A stretch of 64,000 nucleotides of DNA, taken from assembly GCF_000013725.1 (NCBI RefSeq), contig NC_007955.1, positions 341,579 to 405,578 on the forward strand, given 5' to 3'. The notes under the pieces are model-generated. The model had not been told where the DNA came from. It did not search any database and saw nothing but the letters and a program-made list of their open reading frames with translations. Below are positions 1 to 7,617 of this stretch, one piece after another. Position numbers and translations under genes: made by a program. The DNA comes from Methanococcoides burtonii DSM 6242. GTDB lineage: Archaea > Halobacteriota > Methanosarcinia > Methanosarcinales > Methanosarcinaceae. The number at the start of each line of letters is the position of its first letter. Position 1 is the stretch's first letter.

Positions 1-1740
1 ACTTTCAAGGGTTCGCTTAAAGCATTCATCCGGGGAGATGCGGAGAAAGTAGAAGGGGTAATGAACAAAATTTCTGAAATTGCAAATTTTGAAATTATTT
101 CCTGCAAGAAAGAAGTCCCTGAGACAATAGATTCTCTTAATCTGGAAGAGATGAAAAACATTTCTCAAAATGAAAATAATTCTCTAAAGGAAGATGTCCT
201 CAATAATGAAGATATTGAAGAGGAGCACGAAATATTCGGTACCACTATTCAAAACAATGAAAGTCGTATGGATCGATTTAGAGACAAATTATGGAAATTA
301 ATAAATATTTTTACAAGAAATACTAATTCAAGTGTTCTGGGAGTGGGAAGTAACCAGCAAGAAGAAACACCGGTAATAGTGGCAGAGGTATTTGAAAAGC
401 AAGAAATAATTCCGGAAATAATTGCAGAGGAAATTGAAAAGCAAGACGAAATTCCAGAAATAATGGTAGAGGAAAAGAACCAGCAAGAAGTAGTAGATTT
501 CAGGAATACAGAATCAACTCAAGAAAATGATACTGTCATACAGGATACTACTAAAAAAGGATATGTTGGAAACAAAAGACAAGATACAATACGGGTTCGA
601 GTTTCAAATATTGATAGTATAATGAACCTTGTTGGAGAACTTGTTATCAATAAAGGTTGCCTTCTTCAAATTTCCCAGGAACATAAGATACCCGAACTTG
701 AGGAAGCCACTTCAATTCTGGATAAATCCATCACAAGTTTGCAAGATGAAGTGATGATGATCAGGATGGTCAAGATCGAAAAAGTATTCAAAAAGTTCCC
801 CCGAATGGTGAGAGATCTAAGCCGAAAATTCGGAAAAGACATTGCTTTTGAAATCGAAGGTCAGGAGACTGAACTGGATCGAACCATCCTTGACGAGATA
901 AGTGATCCTCTGGTTCATCTTGTTAGGAACTGTGTAGATCATGGGGTCGAAAGTCCAGAAGAAAGAGCAAAAGCCGGAAAAAGTAAAACAGGACACATAA
1001 AACTTTCAGCAAAAAGAGAGAAAAATAACGTCATCATTGAAATTGAAGACGATGGTAAAGGCTTGGATCTGGAAAGGATCAAAAGCAAGGCTCTAGAAAA
1101 GGGAATACTTTCACTGGCTGAATTGGATAAACTTGGTGAAGATGAAATAAGTTCCCTCATTTTTACGTCAGGACTATCCACAAAAGACAATGCTACTGAG
1201 ATCTCAGGAAGGGGAGTCGGGATGGATGCCGTAAAAACAACTGTTGAAAAGCTGGGGGGTAAAATAAAAATATACTCCAAAAAGGGAAAAGGCACTAAGA
1301 TGAGAATCAATCTCCCTCCCACAGTTGCAATAATAAAATCGCTCATTATTGAATCCGGAAATGAGATATATGCAATCCCAATTTCCAATGTAGTTGAAGC
1401 ACTCGATGTCAATAAAGATAATTTTAAACTTATACGTGATCAGCCGTTGCTCTATGTAAGGGAAAAGCTGCTACCTGCAATAAGGCTAAAAGAATTTTTT
1501 GACATTGGAGAACATGTAACACAATTGGAAAAAGAAGTTGGTATTATAGTAGAGAGGGAGAATGAAGAAGTTGCGTTACTCGTTGATTCAATAATCGATC
1601 AGCAGGAAATTGTGATAAAACCACTGGGAAGTATTTTGTCAAAAGTTAAAGGATTTATCGGAGTTACAATTCTTGGTGATGGTAAAGTCATACCGATCCT
1701 GGATGTATCAGCACTAGTAGGAGGGGATATAGATGCCTGA
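1..1740 (+). CDS. cheA: Chemotaxis histidine kinase CheA, 5'-truncated by the window edge
   Basis: CheA autophosphorylates in response to chemoreceptors coupled through CheW and passes phosphate to CheY/CheB at the cytoplasmic face of the receptor array. The frame is open from base 1, so the ATG at 61 is internal. The missing part is the N-terminal HPt domain. What remains begins in a P2-like segment (RGDAEKVEGVM), followed by a long acidic linker with repeated EIIPE/EIPEI units, then the P3 dimerisation helices (NLVGELVINKG), the P4 ATPase (N box HLVRNCVDHGVE, G box GRGVGMDAV) and a C-terminal CheW-like P5 domain. It overlaps cheC by 8 bp and is co-transcribed with cheC, cheD and cheR. Identity is very secure; only the N-terminus is unseen. 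Confidence 0.96.
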   Translation, partial: TFKGSLKAFIRGDAEKVEGVMNKISEIANFEIISCKKEVPETIDSLNLEEMKNISQNENNSLKEDVLNNEDIEEEHEIFGTTIQNNESRMDRFRDKLWKLINIFTRNTNSSVLGVGSNQQEETPVIVAEVFEKQEIIPEIIAEEIEKQDEIPEIMVEEKNQQEVVDFRNTESTQENDTVIQDTTKKGYVGNKRQDTIRVRVSNIDSIMNLVGELVINKGCLLQISQEHKIPELEEATSILDKSITSLQDEVMMIRMVKIEKVFKKFPRMVRDLSRKFGKDIAFEIEGQETELDRTILDEISDPLVHLVRNCVDHGVESPEERAKAGKSKTGHIKLSAKREKNNVIIEIEDDGKGLDLERIKSKALEKGILSLAELDKLGEDEISSLIFTSGLSTKDNATEISGRGVGMDAVKTTVEKLGGKIKIYSKKGKGTKMRINLPPTVAIIKSLIIESGNEIYAIPISNVVEALDVNKDNFKLIRDQPLLYVREKLLPAIRLKEFFDIGEHVTQLEKEVGIIVERENEEVALLVDSIIDQQEIVIKPLGSILSKVKGFIGVTILGDGKVIPILDVSALVGGDIDA

Positions 1741-2335
1741 ATTAGAATGTCTTAGTGAAATGGAAGTAGAAGTTTTAAAAGAACTTGGTAATATTGGTAC
1801 CGGACATGCAGCTACTTCACTTTCAAAATTGTTAAATAAATATATTGAAATGACTGTTCCTGAAGTAAAGATCATAAATATAGCAGATCTTCATGATGAA
1901 TTGCATGATGAAATTGTAGCTGGTGTCCTTATAGCATTAGAGGATCTGGAAGGGGTCAACTCTGGATACCTATATGTCATGCTACCTGTAAAATCTGCAG
2001 ATATACTTGTAAAAGAAATGTATGGGACAGATGACGTTGATGATGAGATGTATGCTTCTGCAGTAATGGAAGCCGGGAACATACTTTCTTCAGCATTTTG
2101 TGATGCAGCAGCTGACTTTCTGGACATAATACTGTTACCTTCCCCACCAAACTATGCAGTTGATATGGCTACTGCAGTTGTGGATGGAATTGTTTCCCAG
2201 ATGGCACAAAAAAGTGACAATCTAATTATGTTTGAGACTTCGCTTAACTCCGAGTCAGATCTTGAAATAAATCTGGCATTGCTACCTGAAGACGATCTAT
2301 TTAAGAACATTATGAATCTACTGGATGGACTATGA
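1733..2335 (+). CDS. cheC: CheC-family CheY-P phosphatase
   Basis: CheC dephosphorylates CheY-P and binds CheD, giving adaptation in CheC/CheD/CheR-type chemotaxis of archaea and Bacillus. The 200-aa product has the two CheC signatures: ELGNIGTGHAATSLSKLL near residue 16 and MEAGNILSSAFCDAAA near residue 112. Each carries the E-x3-N pair that forms an active site in this family. The start ATG overlaps the end of cheA and follows a strong ribosome-binding site (AGGAGGGGAT). Its stop overlaps the ATG of cheD as ATGA, so translation is probably coupled. Confidence 0.95.
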   Translation: MPELECLSEMEVEVLKELGNIGTGHAATSLSKLLNKYIEMTVPEVKIINIADLHDELHDEIVAGVLIALEDLEGVNSGYLYVMLPVKSADILVKEMYGTDDVDDEMYASAVMEAGNILSSAFCDAAADFLDIILLPSPPNYAVDMATAVVDGIVSQMAQKSDNLIMFETSLNSESDLEINLALLPEDDLFKNIMNLLDGL

Positions 2336-2994
2336 CCTGCGATATCGCATTTGTCTCAACAGCAAGCGCAAAAGCGATTGTTTTGGGCAGAAATAAAACA
2401 GTAGTGGGTTCATACTGTTCTATGAATGGTAGATGTGCATATGGCTCCTGTAATATGGGGTGTGAATTGATCATGGAAGCCAAGAATCACTTAAATGGTA
2501 GTTCCATCGGTCCCAATGTGAAATTATTAGAAGGAGAATTAAGTGCCGGCATTGGAGAATACAAAATGGGGAAAGATGTCCTTTTAAAAGCAATGGGACT
2601 TGGTTCTTGCGTAGGGGTGGTGCTTTACGACCAATCAACTCGTATGGCCGGTATTGCACACGTGTTGCTTCCCGGAGCATCAAGCGACGGAAAGACCAAG
2701 CATGCTGAAACTGCTATAACAACGATGCTTGAAGACATGGTAAGCAATGGAGCAAGACGAAGACATATTTGTGCAAAGTTTGCAGGTGGTGCCCAGATAT
2801 TTAAGCATATGAGTCTGGACATACTTAAGATAGGGGATCGAAATATAAAATCGGTTGAGGAAACCTTGGCAAAAGAGAAAATAAAAATATTAGCCACAGA
2901 TGTAGGGGGAGATATGGGGAGAAATGTTCTTTTCAATACGATCGATGGAAGCTTAATTGTTAAGTATAGCAATGGGGAGTTATTATGGATGTAA
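2332..2994 (+). CDS. cheD: CheD receptor glutamine deamidase
   Basis: CheD deamidates glutamines in methyl-accepting receptors and is regulated by CheC. The core is clear: GLGSCVGVVLYD with the catalytic Cys, and GIAHVLLP with the catalytic His. At 220 aa the frame is longer than the usual ~160 aa. The first 47 residues are Cys-rich (CSMNGRCAYGSCNMGC) and have no CheD similarity that I can see. An internal ATG at 2473, preceded by GGGGTGTGA, would give a normal 174-aa protein. The upstream ATG forms an ATGA overlap with cheC. I keep the long frame but regard 2473 as an equally plausible start. Confidence 0.9.
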   Translation: MTCDIAFVSTASAKAIVLGRNKTVVGSYCSMNGRCAYGSCNMGCELIMEAKNHLNGSSIGPNVKLLEGELSAGIGEYKMGKDVLLKAMGLGSCVGVVLYDQSTRMAGIAHVLLPGASSDGKTKHAETAITTMLEDMVSNGARRRHICAKFAGGAQIFKHMSLDILKIGDRNIKSVEETLAKEKIKILATDVGGDMGRNVLFNTIDGSLIVKYSNGELLWM

Positions 2995-3797
2995 GTACTA
3001 TGGATCCCTTTAATCTTCTTACAAAAAAGATCTCGAAATCATCGGGCATAATACTCGATGGTTATAGAGACTCATATCTGAAGAGAAGAATTGACCTGAG
3101 AATGAGGGCTATAGAGGTCAGTGACTATAAAGATTATTCACAACTTCTGGATAAGAATGAAGATGAATTAGCTGCACTCATAGATACTCTTACTGTCAAT
3201 GTGACCGAGTTTATGCGAGACAAAACTCCGTTCGTATATTTTAAGGACAAATTGATCGCAGATATAATAGAACGAAAACAATCATCACAAAGCAAACTTG
3301 TTAGATTCTGGAGTGCAGGTTGTTCCAATGGAGAAGAACCCTATTCTATTGGTATATGTGCAAAAGAGGCATTGCCTAAAGATTGGAATATATCGATATA
3401 TGCTACTGATATAGATGTAAAATGTCTGAAAAATGCTTCAGAAGGTGTGTACTGCCAGGACAAAATTGAAAAACTTGATCCTATTCTCAAGGACAAATAT
3501 TTTGAAAGATCCGAGGATAATTTTAAAATAAAAAATATCCAAAACCTCTCATATCGATTCAAAAATTATGATCTGACAAATGATAGCCCGGTTTCAAAAC
3601 ATTTTGATACTGTTTTTTGCAGAAATGTGATGATATATTTCAATGAAGGTCAAAAAGTAAAAATGATAAGCAACTTCCATGAATCCCTCACAAAAGGCGG
3701 ATATCTCATAATAGGCAAATCCGAAACATTGCCTCCTGAAGTGAGAAGTTTATTTGAAACCGTAAGCGTAAGGGACAAGATATACATGAAAATCTGA
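2985..3797 (+). CDS. cheR: Chemotaxis receptor methyltransferase CheR
   Basis: CheR transfers methyl groups from S-adenosylmethionine to receptor glutamates. The 270-aa product has the N-terminal CheR helical domain (LKRRIDLRMRAIEV), the SAM-binding motif FWSAGCSNGEEPYSIG near residue 110, and CRNVMIYFNEGQK near residue 211. The ATG overlaps the end of cheD by 10 bp and follows GGGGAG. It is the last gene of the operon, and a hairpin lies directly after the stop. Confidence 0.96.
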   Translation: MDVSTMDPFNLLTKKISKSSGIILDGYRDSYLKRRIDLRMRAIEVSDYKDYSQLLDKNEDELAALIDTLTVNVTEFMRDKTPFVYFKDKLIADIIERKQSSQSKLVRFWSAGCSNGEEPYSIGICAKEALPKDWNISIYATDIDVKCLKNASEGVYCQDKIEKLDPILKDKYFERSEDNFKIKNIQNLSYRFKNYDLTNDSPVSKHFDTVFCRNVMIYFNEGQKVKMISNFHESLTKGGYLIIGKSETLPPEVRSLFETVSVRDKIYMKI

Positions 3798-3798
3798 G

Positions 3799-3832
3799 GG
3801 CTGATCTTTGCATCGACTCTTTTTAATCAGCC
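3799..3832 (+). terminator. Hairpin after the che operon
   Basis: GGCTGAT and ATCAGCC form a 7-bp stem just after the cheR stop and are followed by a pyrimidine-rich tract (TCTCCTTCTTTTTTATTG). The loop of about 20 nt is long, so this is a plausible but unproven end of the operon transcript. Confidence 0.5.
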
Positions 3833-3839
3833 TCTCCTT

Positions 3840-5123
3840 CTTTTTTATTGTATATAATCTATAACTTTTCGTACCTATAAGCAATATTTATATTATGGTC
3901 TAAGCCAATTCATTTCATATTGCAAACTACTACTTATGCATCCAATCAGCTTCTTACTGTCAAACGTATCTTCAAAGACAATAATAACTGGGATCAATTT
4001 TGCATTGACCATGAAGACATTCTTCGCAATGTTGAGATTGAAGAAGTCAACAAGATGTTATCTTGTAAAGATAAGAGTCGTGGTTTCTTCACTTATCAAT
4101 GTGAAAGTTGTGGTAATTACAAAACGGTCTATTTTGGATGTAACAGTTGTATCTGCACAAATTGTGGTCTAAATCATACTGAAAAATGGTCTAAATCTCT
4201 CAAACGTGCAATGTTCAATGTAGTTCATAGGCATGCTGTTCTTACAATCCCGGATCTTCTGTGGGGTTTTGTTAGAAAGAATCGTTTTCTACTAAAGGTT
4301 TTGATGGATGCAGCAATTGTAGCAATTAATGACACTATTTCATTCAAGCACAGGAATGATCGTTTGCTTGCGGGTGCTATTGTCGTTCTACATCCATTTT
4401 CCAAAGATATGGGTTTTAATCCTCATCTTCATATTCTTCTAACTGAAGGTAGATTTGATATGTATGGTAAATTCATTCACCAAAAGTTCATTCATTTTAA
4501 GACCATGCGAAAAACATGGCAATACCAAGTGCTTACGAGATTCAAAGATGCCCTCTCTAAGGTTCAAGCATTCTCCCATCTTGTAAATCAACTTTTTAAA
4601 GAATATCCTGATGGATTTTATGTTCATATGCCAAAAAACTCAAGAATCACTAACAAACAAAGGATGGCGCAGTATGTCGGCAGGTATATCAGGCATCCAG
4701 CTATCGCAAATTCAAGGTTGTATAGTTATGATGGAAAATCCGTTACTTTTTGGTATAATGATCATGAAGGAGTAAGGCATTTTGTGACAATGGAATTGCA
4801 GGAATTTATTAGAGCGTTAATTCAGCATATTCCTGATCGAAATTTTAAAATGATACGGTATTATGGTGCATATAGTCGCAAAGTCAAAAAGAGATATTCA
4901 AAGTGCTTACAGAGAAGTATAAAGCAGACAAATCTCAAAGACTTCAAAAAAGTGTTGAATAAGTGGGCGCCACAGTGTTCATTTTGTGGTGGCAAAATGA
5001 AGTTTGTTTGGTATGAGAAAAGACCACCTGGGGAAATTGCGGAAGTTAATGGCAATATAAATGATCGGGGTATAGTGATGGGGTAGTCGTACCTACAATA
5101 AATTTGCACCCGAAGGGTGCTTT
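3840..5123 (+). mobile_element. IS91-like rolling-circle insertion sequence
   Basis: This is a one-gene element whose transposase has IS91 features. The right end is well marked by a perfect hairpin at 5106-5120, then TTT and the tetranucleotide CTTG. IS91 elements have oriIS downstream of the transposase, next to a CTTG or GTTC target, which matches. The left end (terIS) could not be placed exactly; it must lie between the che terminator and the transposase start. Confidence 0.6.
3920..5086 (+). CDS. IS91-family HUH transposase
   Basis: This is the nicking and joining enzyme of a rolling-circle insertion sequence. The 388-aa product starts with a zinc-binding region (CESCGNYK, CNSCICTNCG), followed by the HUH nuclease motif GFNPHLHILLTEG near residue 172 and the region YVGRYIRHP near residue 251, whose tyrosines are the likely nicking residues. 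A second Cys pair (CSFCGG) lies near the C-terminus. The chosen start is TTG at 3920, since the next in-frame ATG would remove part of the N-terminus before the zinc domain. TATA-like sequence (ATATTTATATTA) lies about 30 bp upstream. The frame ends with TAG, which is rare here, then TAA four codons later. Confidence 0.85.
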   Translation: MQTTTYASNQLLTVKRIFKDNNNWDQFCIDHEDILRNVEIEEVNKMLSCKDKSRGFFTYQCESCGNYKTVYFGCNSCICTNCGLNHTEKWSKSLKRAMFNVVHRHAVLTIPDLLWGFVRKNRFLLKVLMDAAIVAINDTISFKHRNDRLLAGAIVVLHPFSKDMGFNPHLHILLTEGRFDMYGKFIHQKFIHFKTMRKTWQYQVLTRFKDALSKVQAFSHLVNQLFKEYPDGFYVHMPKNSRITNKQRMAQYVGRYIRHPAIANSRLYSYDGKSVTFWYNDHEGVRHFVTMELQEFIRALIQHIPDRNFKMIRYYGAYSRKVKKRYSKCLQRSIKQTNLKDFKKVLNKWAPQCSFCGGKMKFVWYEKRPPGEIAEVNGNINDRGIVMG

Positions 5124-5127
5124 CTTG
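5106..5127 (+). other. Probable oriIS hairpin and CTTG target of the IS91-like element
   Basis: GCACCC-GAA-GGGTGC is a perfect 6-bp stem with a 3-nt loop, followed by TTT and CTTG. This is the layout of an IS91 origin end next to its target tetranucleotide. It lies inside the frame of the membrane protein on the minus strand, so it also marks where that gene was cut. Confidence 0.55.
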
Positions 5128-5624
5128 TCAGATACATTTTCATTTATTTCCGAAAGAGTCTCTATTTCATCAGAAGAGGTAGTACAGAGACTGTGGATAA
5201 ATTTTATTGTATAAATTATATCGAAAAAACATAGACCTAAAAATCCATGAATTATAATCAATTTTATTGTTATGTTGTAGGTGTTACCAAATGGAATTGA
5301 TGCAAAAGGAATTAACATAAGCGAGAAAAAGATTATAAAAAATCCAACCAACATTGAAAATGAAAAAATCGTTTCAAGATAATTTTTTTCATTTGAATAC
5401 TTAATACTATCCTTATTGAAAGTATAAACAACCACCAGAACACTAACGATTGCTACAAAACTCTGCGCTACTGTACTAAAAAACCAATACCAAACATCAT
5501 TGGTTATTAAAGATCCATTAAGTAATCCACCATAATCCATCAAATGTCCTAAAAGCACAAATAACGTGACGCTTAAAATCAGTCTGGCATAAATTCCATA
5601 AGATATTCGATGGTTAATTTTCAT
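5128..5624 (-). pseudogene. Membrane protein gene truncated by the IS91-like element
   Basis: The minus-strand frame starts at ATG 5624 and encodes about four hydrophobic helices (for example ARLILSVTLFVLLG, AIVSVLVVVYTF, MLVGFFIIFFSLMLI, IHGFLGLCFFDIIY) followed by an acidic tail. I do not recognise the family. The host-derived coding sequence stops at the CTTG near 5127. The frame then runs about 27 codons into the IS hairpin and ends in transposon sequence at 5046. The original C-terminus is missing, so the gene is probably a remnant, although a protein with all membrane helices could still be made. Confidence 0.6.
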
Positions 5625-5717
5625 AGTAGCTCCTAAATTAATAATTCGAAATTGAACTATTGATTGAATGCAAAAAGATAAACATGTCCTGCGATCTTGC
5701 TCGCAGGAAGTCTTTGT

Positions 5718-6200
5718 TTAAGCAAATGGGTGCTCTGCAGAGTCCTTCTTTGCAAGTGCCTCATCTACAGTAGGTGTTCCTTCGATAGCACGCTTTAATG
5801 CAAGCTTTGTTGCTTCGTAGTTGTACTCGTAAATCTTAGCTTTGTCTGTTGCATCCCATTGGAGGAACACTGAAACGATTATCAGTAAATACTCTGCCTC
5901 TTCTTTAGGAATAATTCCCTCTTCTACACTGTCCATTACAGCTTTTGCAATGGATGCCTGGGCAGGTCCGAACATAAGGATAGCCTGGTTTGCATTTTTG
6001 ATAGTTACCTTGTTCACTAAAAGGGTTGCAGGTTTTGGTAGTACATTTGGTTCAAGCACTGCAAGCAATGGTGAGTGGCCCTGTCTTGGTGATGCAAGTG
6101 AGGTCATGAATGCAGTCTCAACTGCACTTCCCTTTGTACCAACTACAATATCGATATGAGCAACCTCTGGTCCTTCTCCTACTAACGCTTCACCAATCAT
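5718..6200 (-). CDS. fae: Formaldehyde-activating enzyme
   Basis: Fae condenses formaldehyde with tetrahydromethanopterin to methylene-H4MPT in the cytoplasm, linking free formaldehyde to the C1 pathway. The 160-aa product has the family N-terminus MIGEALVGEG, the catalytic His in PEVAHID (residue 15), NKVTIKNANQAILMFGPAQ, and the C-terminal YNYEATKLALKRA. The ATG at 6200 has no clear ribosome-binding site. Upstream in the same frame lies ATG-GCA-AAA-ATA-CCA-TAA with a good GGAGAT site, separated from the fae ATG by one codon. The HxlR-type regulator is transcribed divergently. Confidence 0.93.
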   Translation of the reverse strand: MIGEALVGEGPEVAHIDIVVGTKGSAVETAFMTSLASPRQGHSPLLAVLEPNVLPKPATLLVNKVTIKNANQAILMFGPAQASIAKAVMDSVEEGIIPKEEAEYLLIIVSVFLQWDATDKAKIYEYNYEATKLALKRAIEGTPTVDEALAKKDSAEHPFA

Positions 6201-6351
6201 ACTTTATGGTATTTTTGCCATGTTTATATCTCCATTTGAACTTTGTAGAAATGCCATGTTGAATACCTGAATTTAGGTGATTAAAAACCTTATCTTAGTT
6301 TTTTGTAGCAGATCTTGAGGGCTTTCTACAATGCTATGTTCACAGCTTCTA

Positions 6352-6395
6352 ATTACCAATAGTAATTTAAATACTTAAGCTAACCAATTGGTAAT
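6352..6395. promoter_or_regulatory. Inverted-repeat operator between fae and the HxlR regulator
   Basis: ATTACCAAT at 6352-6360 is the exact inverse of ATTGGTAAT at 6387-6395. The right copy is itself the centre of a 10-bp palindrome ACCAATTGGT (6383-6392). A TATA-like AATTTAAATACTTAA lies between the arms. The position, 13 bp before the regulator start, suggests autoregulation of the HxlR protein and possibly control of fae. Confidence 0.5.
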
Positions 6396-6408
6396 CAGGT
6401 GAGAAATC

Positions 6409-6786
6409 ATGGGACAATTGAACCACAGCCCTATAGATAAAGCAATCAAAATAATAAGCAAGAAATGGACACTTAACATCATCAGGGACATGTTTTGTGG
6501 CAAGAAACAATTTAATGAATTTTTAAAAAGTAATCCTAAACTCAGTAGTAAAGTTTTATCAGATAAATTACGTCAACTAGAACAAGACGATCTAATAGAA
6601 AAGTTAATTGTTTCCAAGACACCTTTGTCTATAGAATATCATCTAACAAGTAAGGGTAGGAATTTAAACAAACTGCTTTATGAGATCTCAGGATTCGCAT
6701 ATGAGGAGTTTGTTGATGAATCCACTCATGGATGTACAGAACATAGCTATAAGCTGACTAAAGAAATACTAAACATAAAGGATTGA
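6409..6786 (+). CDS. HxlR-family winged-helix regulator
   Basis: This is a 125-aa DNA-binding protein of the HxlR/MarR-like class. It has the family start CPID-like SPIDKAIKIISKKWTLNIIRD and the recognition region LSSKVLSDKLRQLEQDDLIEK, followed by the wing (IEYHLTSKGRNL). The founding HxlR activates formaldehyde fixation genes in Bacillus, which makes its divergent position beside fae suggestive, but the family is broad and the ligand is unknown. The start follows AGGTGAGAAATC and a palindromic operator. No conserved sensing Cys near the N-terminus is evident; a Cys lies near residue 30 (MFCGKK). Confidence 0.85.
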   Translation: MGQLNHSPIDKAIKIISKKWTLNIIRDMFCGKKQFNEFLKSNPKLSSKVLSDKLRQLEQDDLIEKLIVSKTPLSIEYHLTSKGRNLNKLLYEISGFAYEEFVDESTHGCTEHSYKLTKEILNIKD

Positions 6787-6789
6787 AAA

Positions 6790-6920
6790 GGCTTTGTAGA
6801 AAACATAGCCAAATCAACATCTATGGGTTGAATAGAGATAATATTACAATATCGTGCAACACATCCTATGATATTTTTAAATTTGATTATTGTCCAAATA
6901 TTGAGGATTTCTAAAGAGCC
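6790..6920 (+). repeat. MITE-like repeat, copy 1
   Basis: This is a 131-bp non-coding element bounded by GGCTTTGTAGAAA and its inverse TTTCTAAAGAGCC. An inverted copy of about the same length lies at 42854-42985. Shared internal sequence includes ATATCGTGCAA and GATTATTGTCCAAATATTGA. No transposase with these ends is in the window. Confidence 0.65.
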
Positions 6921-6934
6921 AAATTTATATTTAA

Positions 6935-7138
6935 GGGTATCATTAACATCGAGTGGGTAATTTTAACGTCCTGCAAGCAAATGTTCACAATTCTAGATCA
7001 TCTCCCTGCATAATCCTTTAATTGTGATGTGGTATTTTTGCTCATTCGATTGTGATTTGCATTAGTTCTTTGAATTCCATGACGATTGATAGGTAGATAT
7101 AAATAAATTTAGTTACCCACTCGATGTTGAAGAGATCC
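6935..7138. repeat. MITE with ISL3-type ends
   Basis: The outer 25 bases at each side are inverted and share AACATCGAGTGGGTAA exactly. The right end differs at two of 26 positions from the right end of the ISL3 element at 46682-47976. The 204-bp element has no coding capacity, so it is probably mobilised by an ISL3 transposase. Confidence 0.6.
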
Positions 7139-7261
7139 ATATTTAAAAGTTAAATAATCTATATTTTTTAGATAATTATGGGATTATTTAGCACGCATCT
7201 ATACTAAACTTTAATAAATTGATGTTTGGGCATGGGTTGTGCGAGCATGTTCTACAAACCC

Positions 7262-7378
7262 GTACAAAAAAATGGAGTTACCTATATCCTCTCAATTTAT
7301 GCAGGAGGGATTCGAAACCACGAATTCCTTCTAAATCGGATTTTTAATCCGACTCATTTAATTTGGATGAGCAACTCC
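7262..7378 (+). ncRNA. Candidate structured RNA element, copy A
   Basis: The segment shares GTACAAAAAAAT, TTACCTATATCC and the loop GAAACCAC with copy B at 43106-43175. It can fold as an outer stem GGAGTT/AACTCC (7274-7279 with 7373-7378) enclosing four hairpins: TCCTCT with GGAGGG, GATTCG with CGAATT around an AAACCA loop, TCGGA/TCCGA with loop TTTTTAA, and CTCAT/ATGAG. The first two hairpins are conserved in copy B with compensatory changes. The function is unknown. It lies 240 bp before the geranylgeranyl reductase gene on the same strand. It looks like a cloverleaf but is not a normal tRNA. Confidence 0.4.
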
Positions 7379-7617
7379 TAACTAACAAACTCTGTTATGC
7401 TTGTAGATAAAAGATTAAATAGCTACGATGTTTTAAGGATACCTGAAGCTCATTTTATTTTATTTTAAAACCTGTGCGTAACATAACGATATGTGTACAA
7501 TATTTTAAATAAAATAACTGTTTGTATTACCGCTTGTGAGCTTTATTCGGTTTGAATATGGGAGCAGGACATATCTTATCGAAGCTTGAATTCAATTAAT
7601 TGACCTTTTTAGGGTGA

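Noticed and set aside
939-1412. Long minus-strand ORF inside cheA
   Set aside because: It is a shadow of the CheA frame. The CheA motifs are unambiguous on the plus strand.
6216-6218. Reading the TAA upstream of fae as a recoded sense codon
   Set aside because: Only TAG is reassigned to pyrrolysine in these archaea; TAA is a genuine stop.
7274-7378. A tRNA gene (cloverleaf-like fold, TTCGAA, and an anticodon-like arm TCGGATTTTTAATCCGA resembling tRNA-Lys)
   Set aside because: The order of arms is wrong on the plus strand. On the minus strand the T loop lacks the GTTC pattern and the T stem does not pair. The second copy preserves only the first two hairpins.
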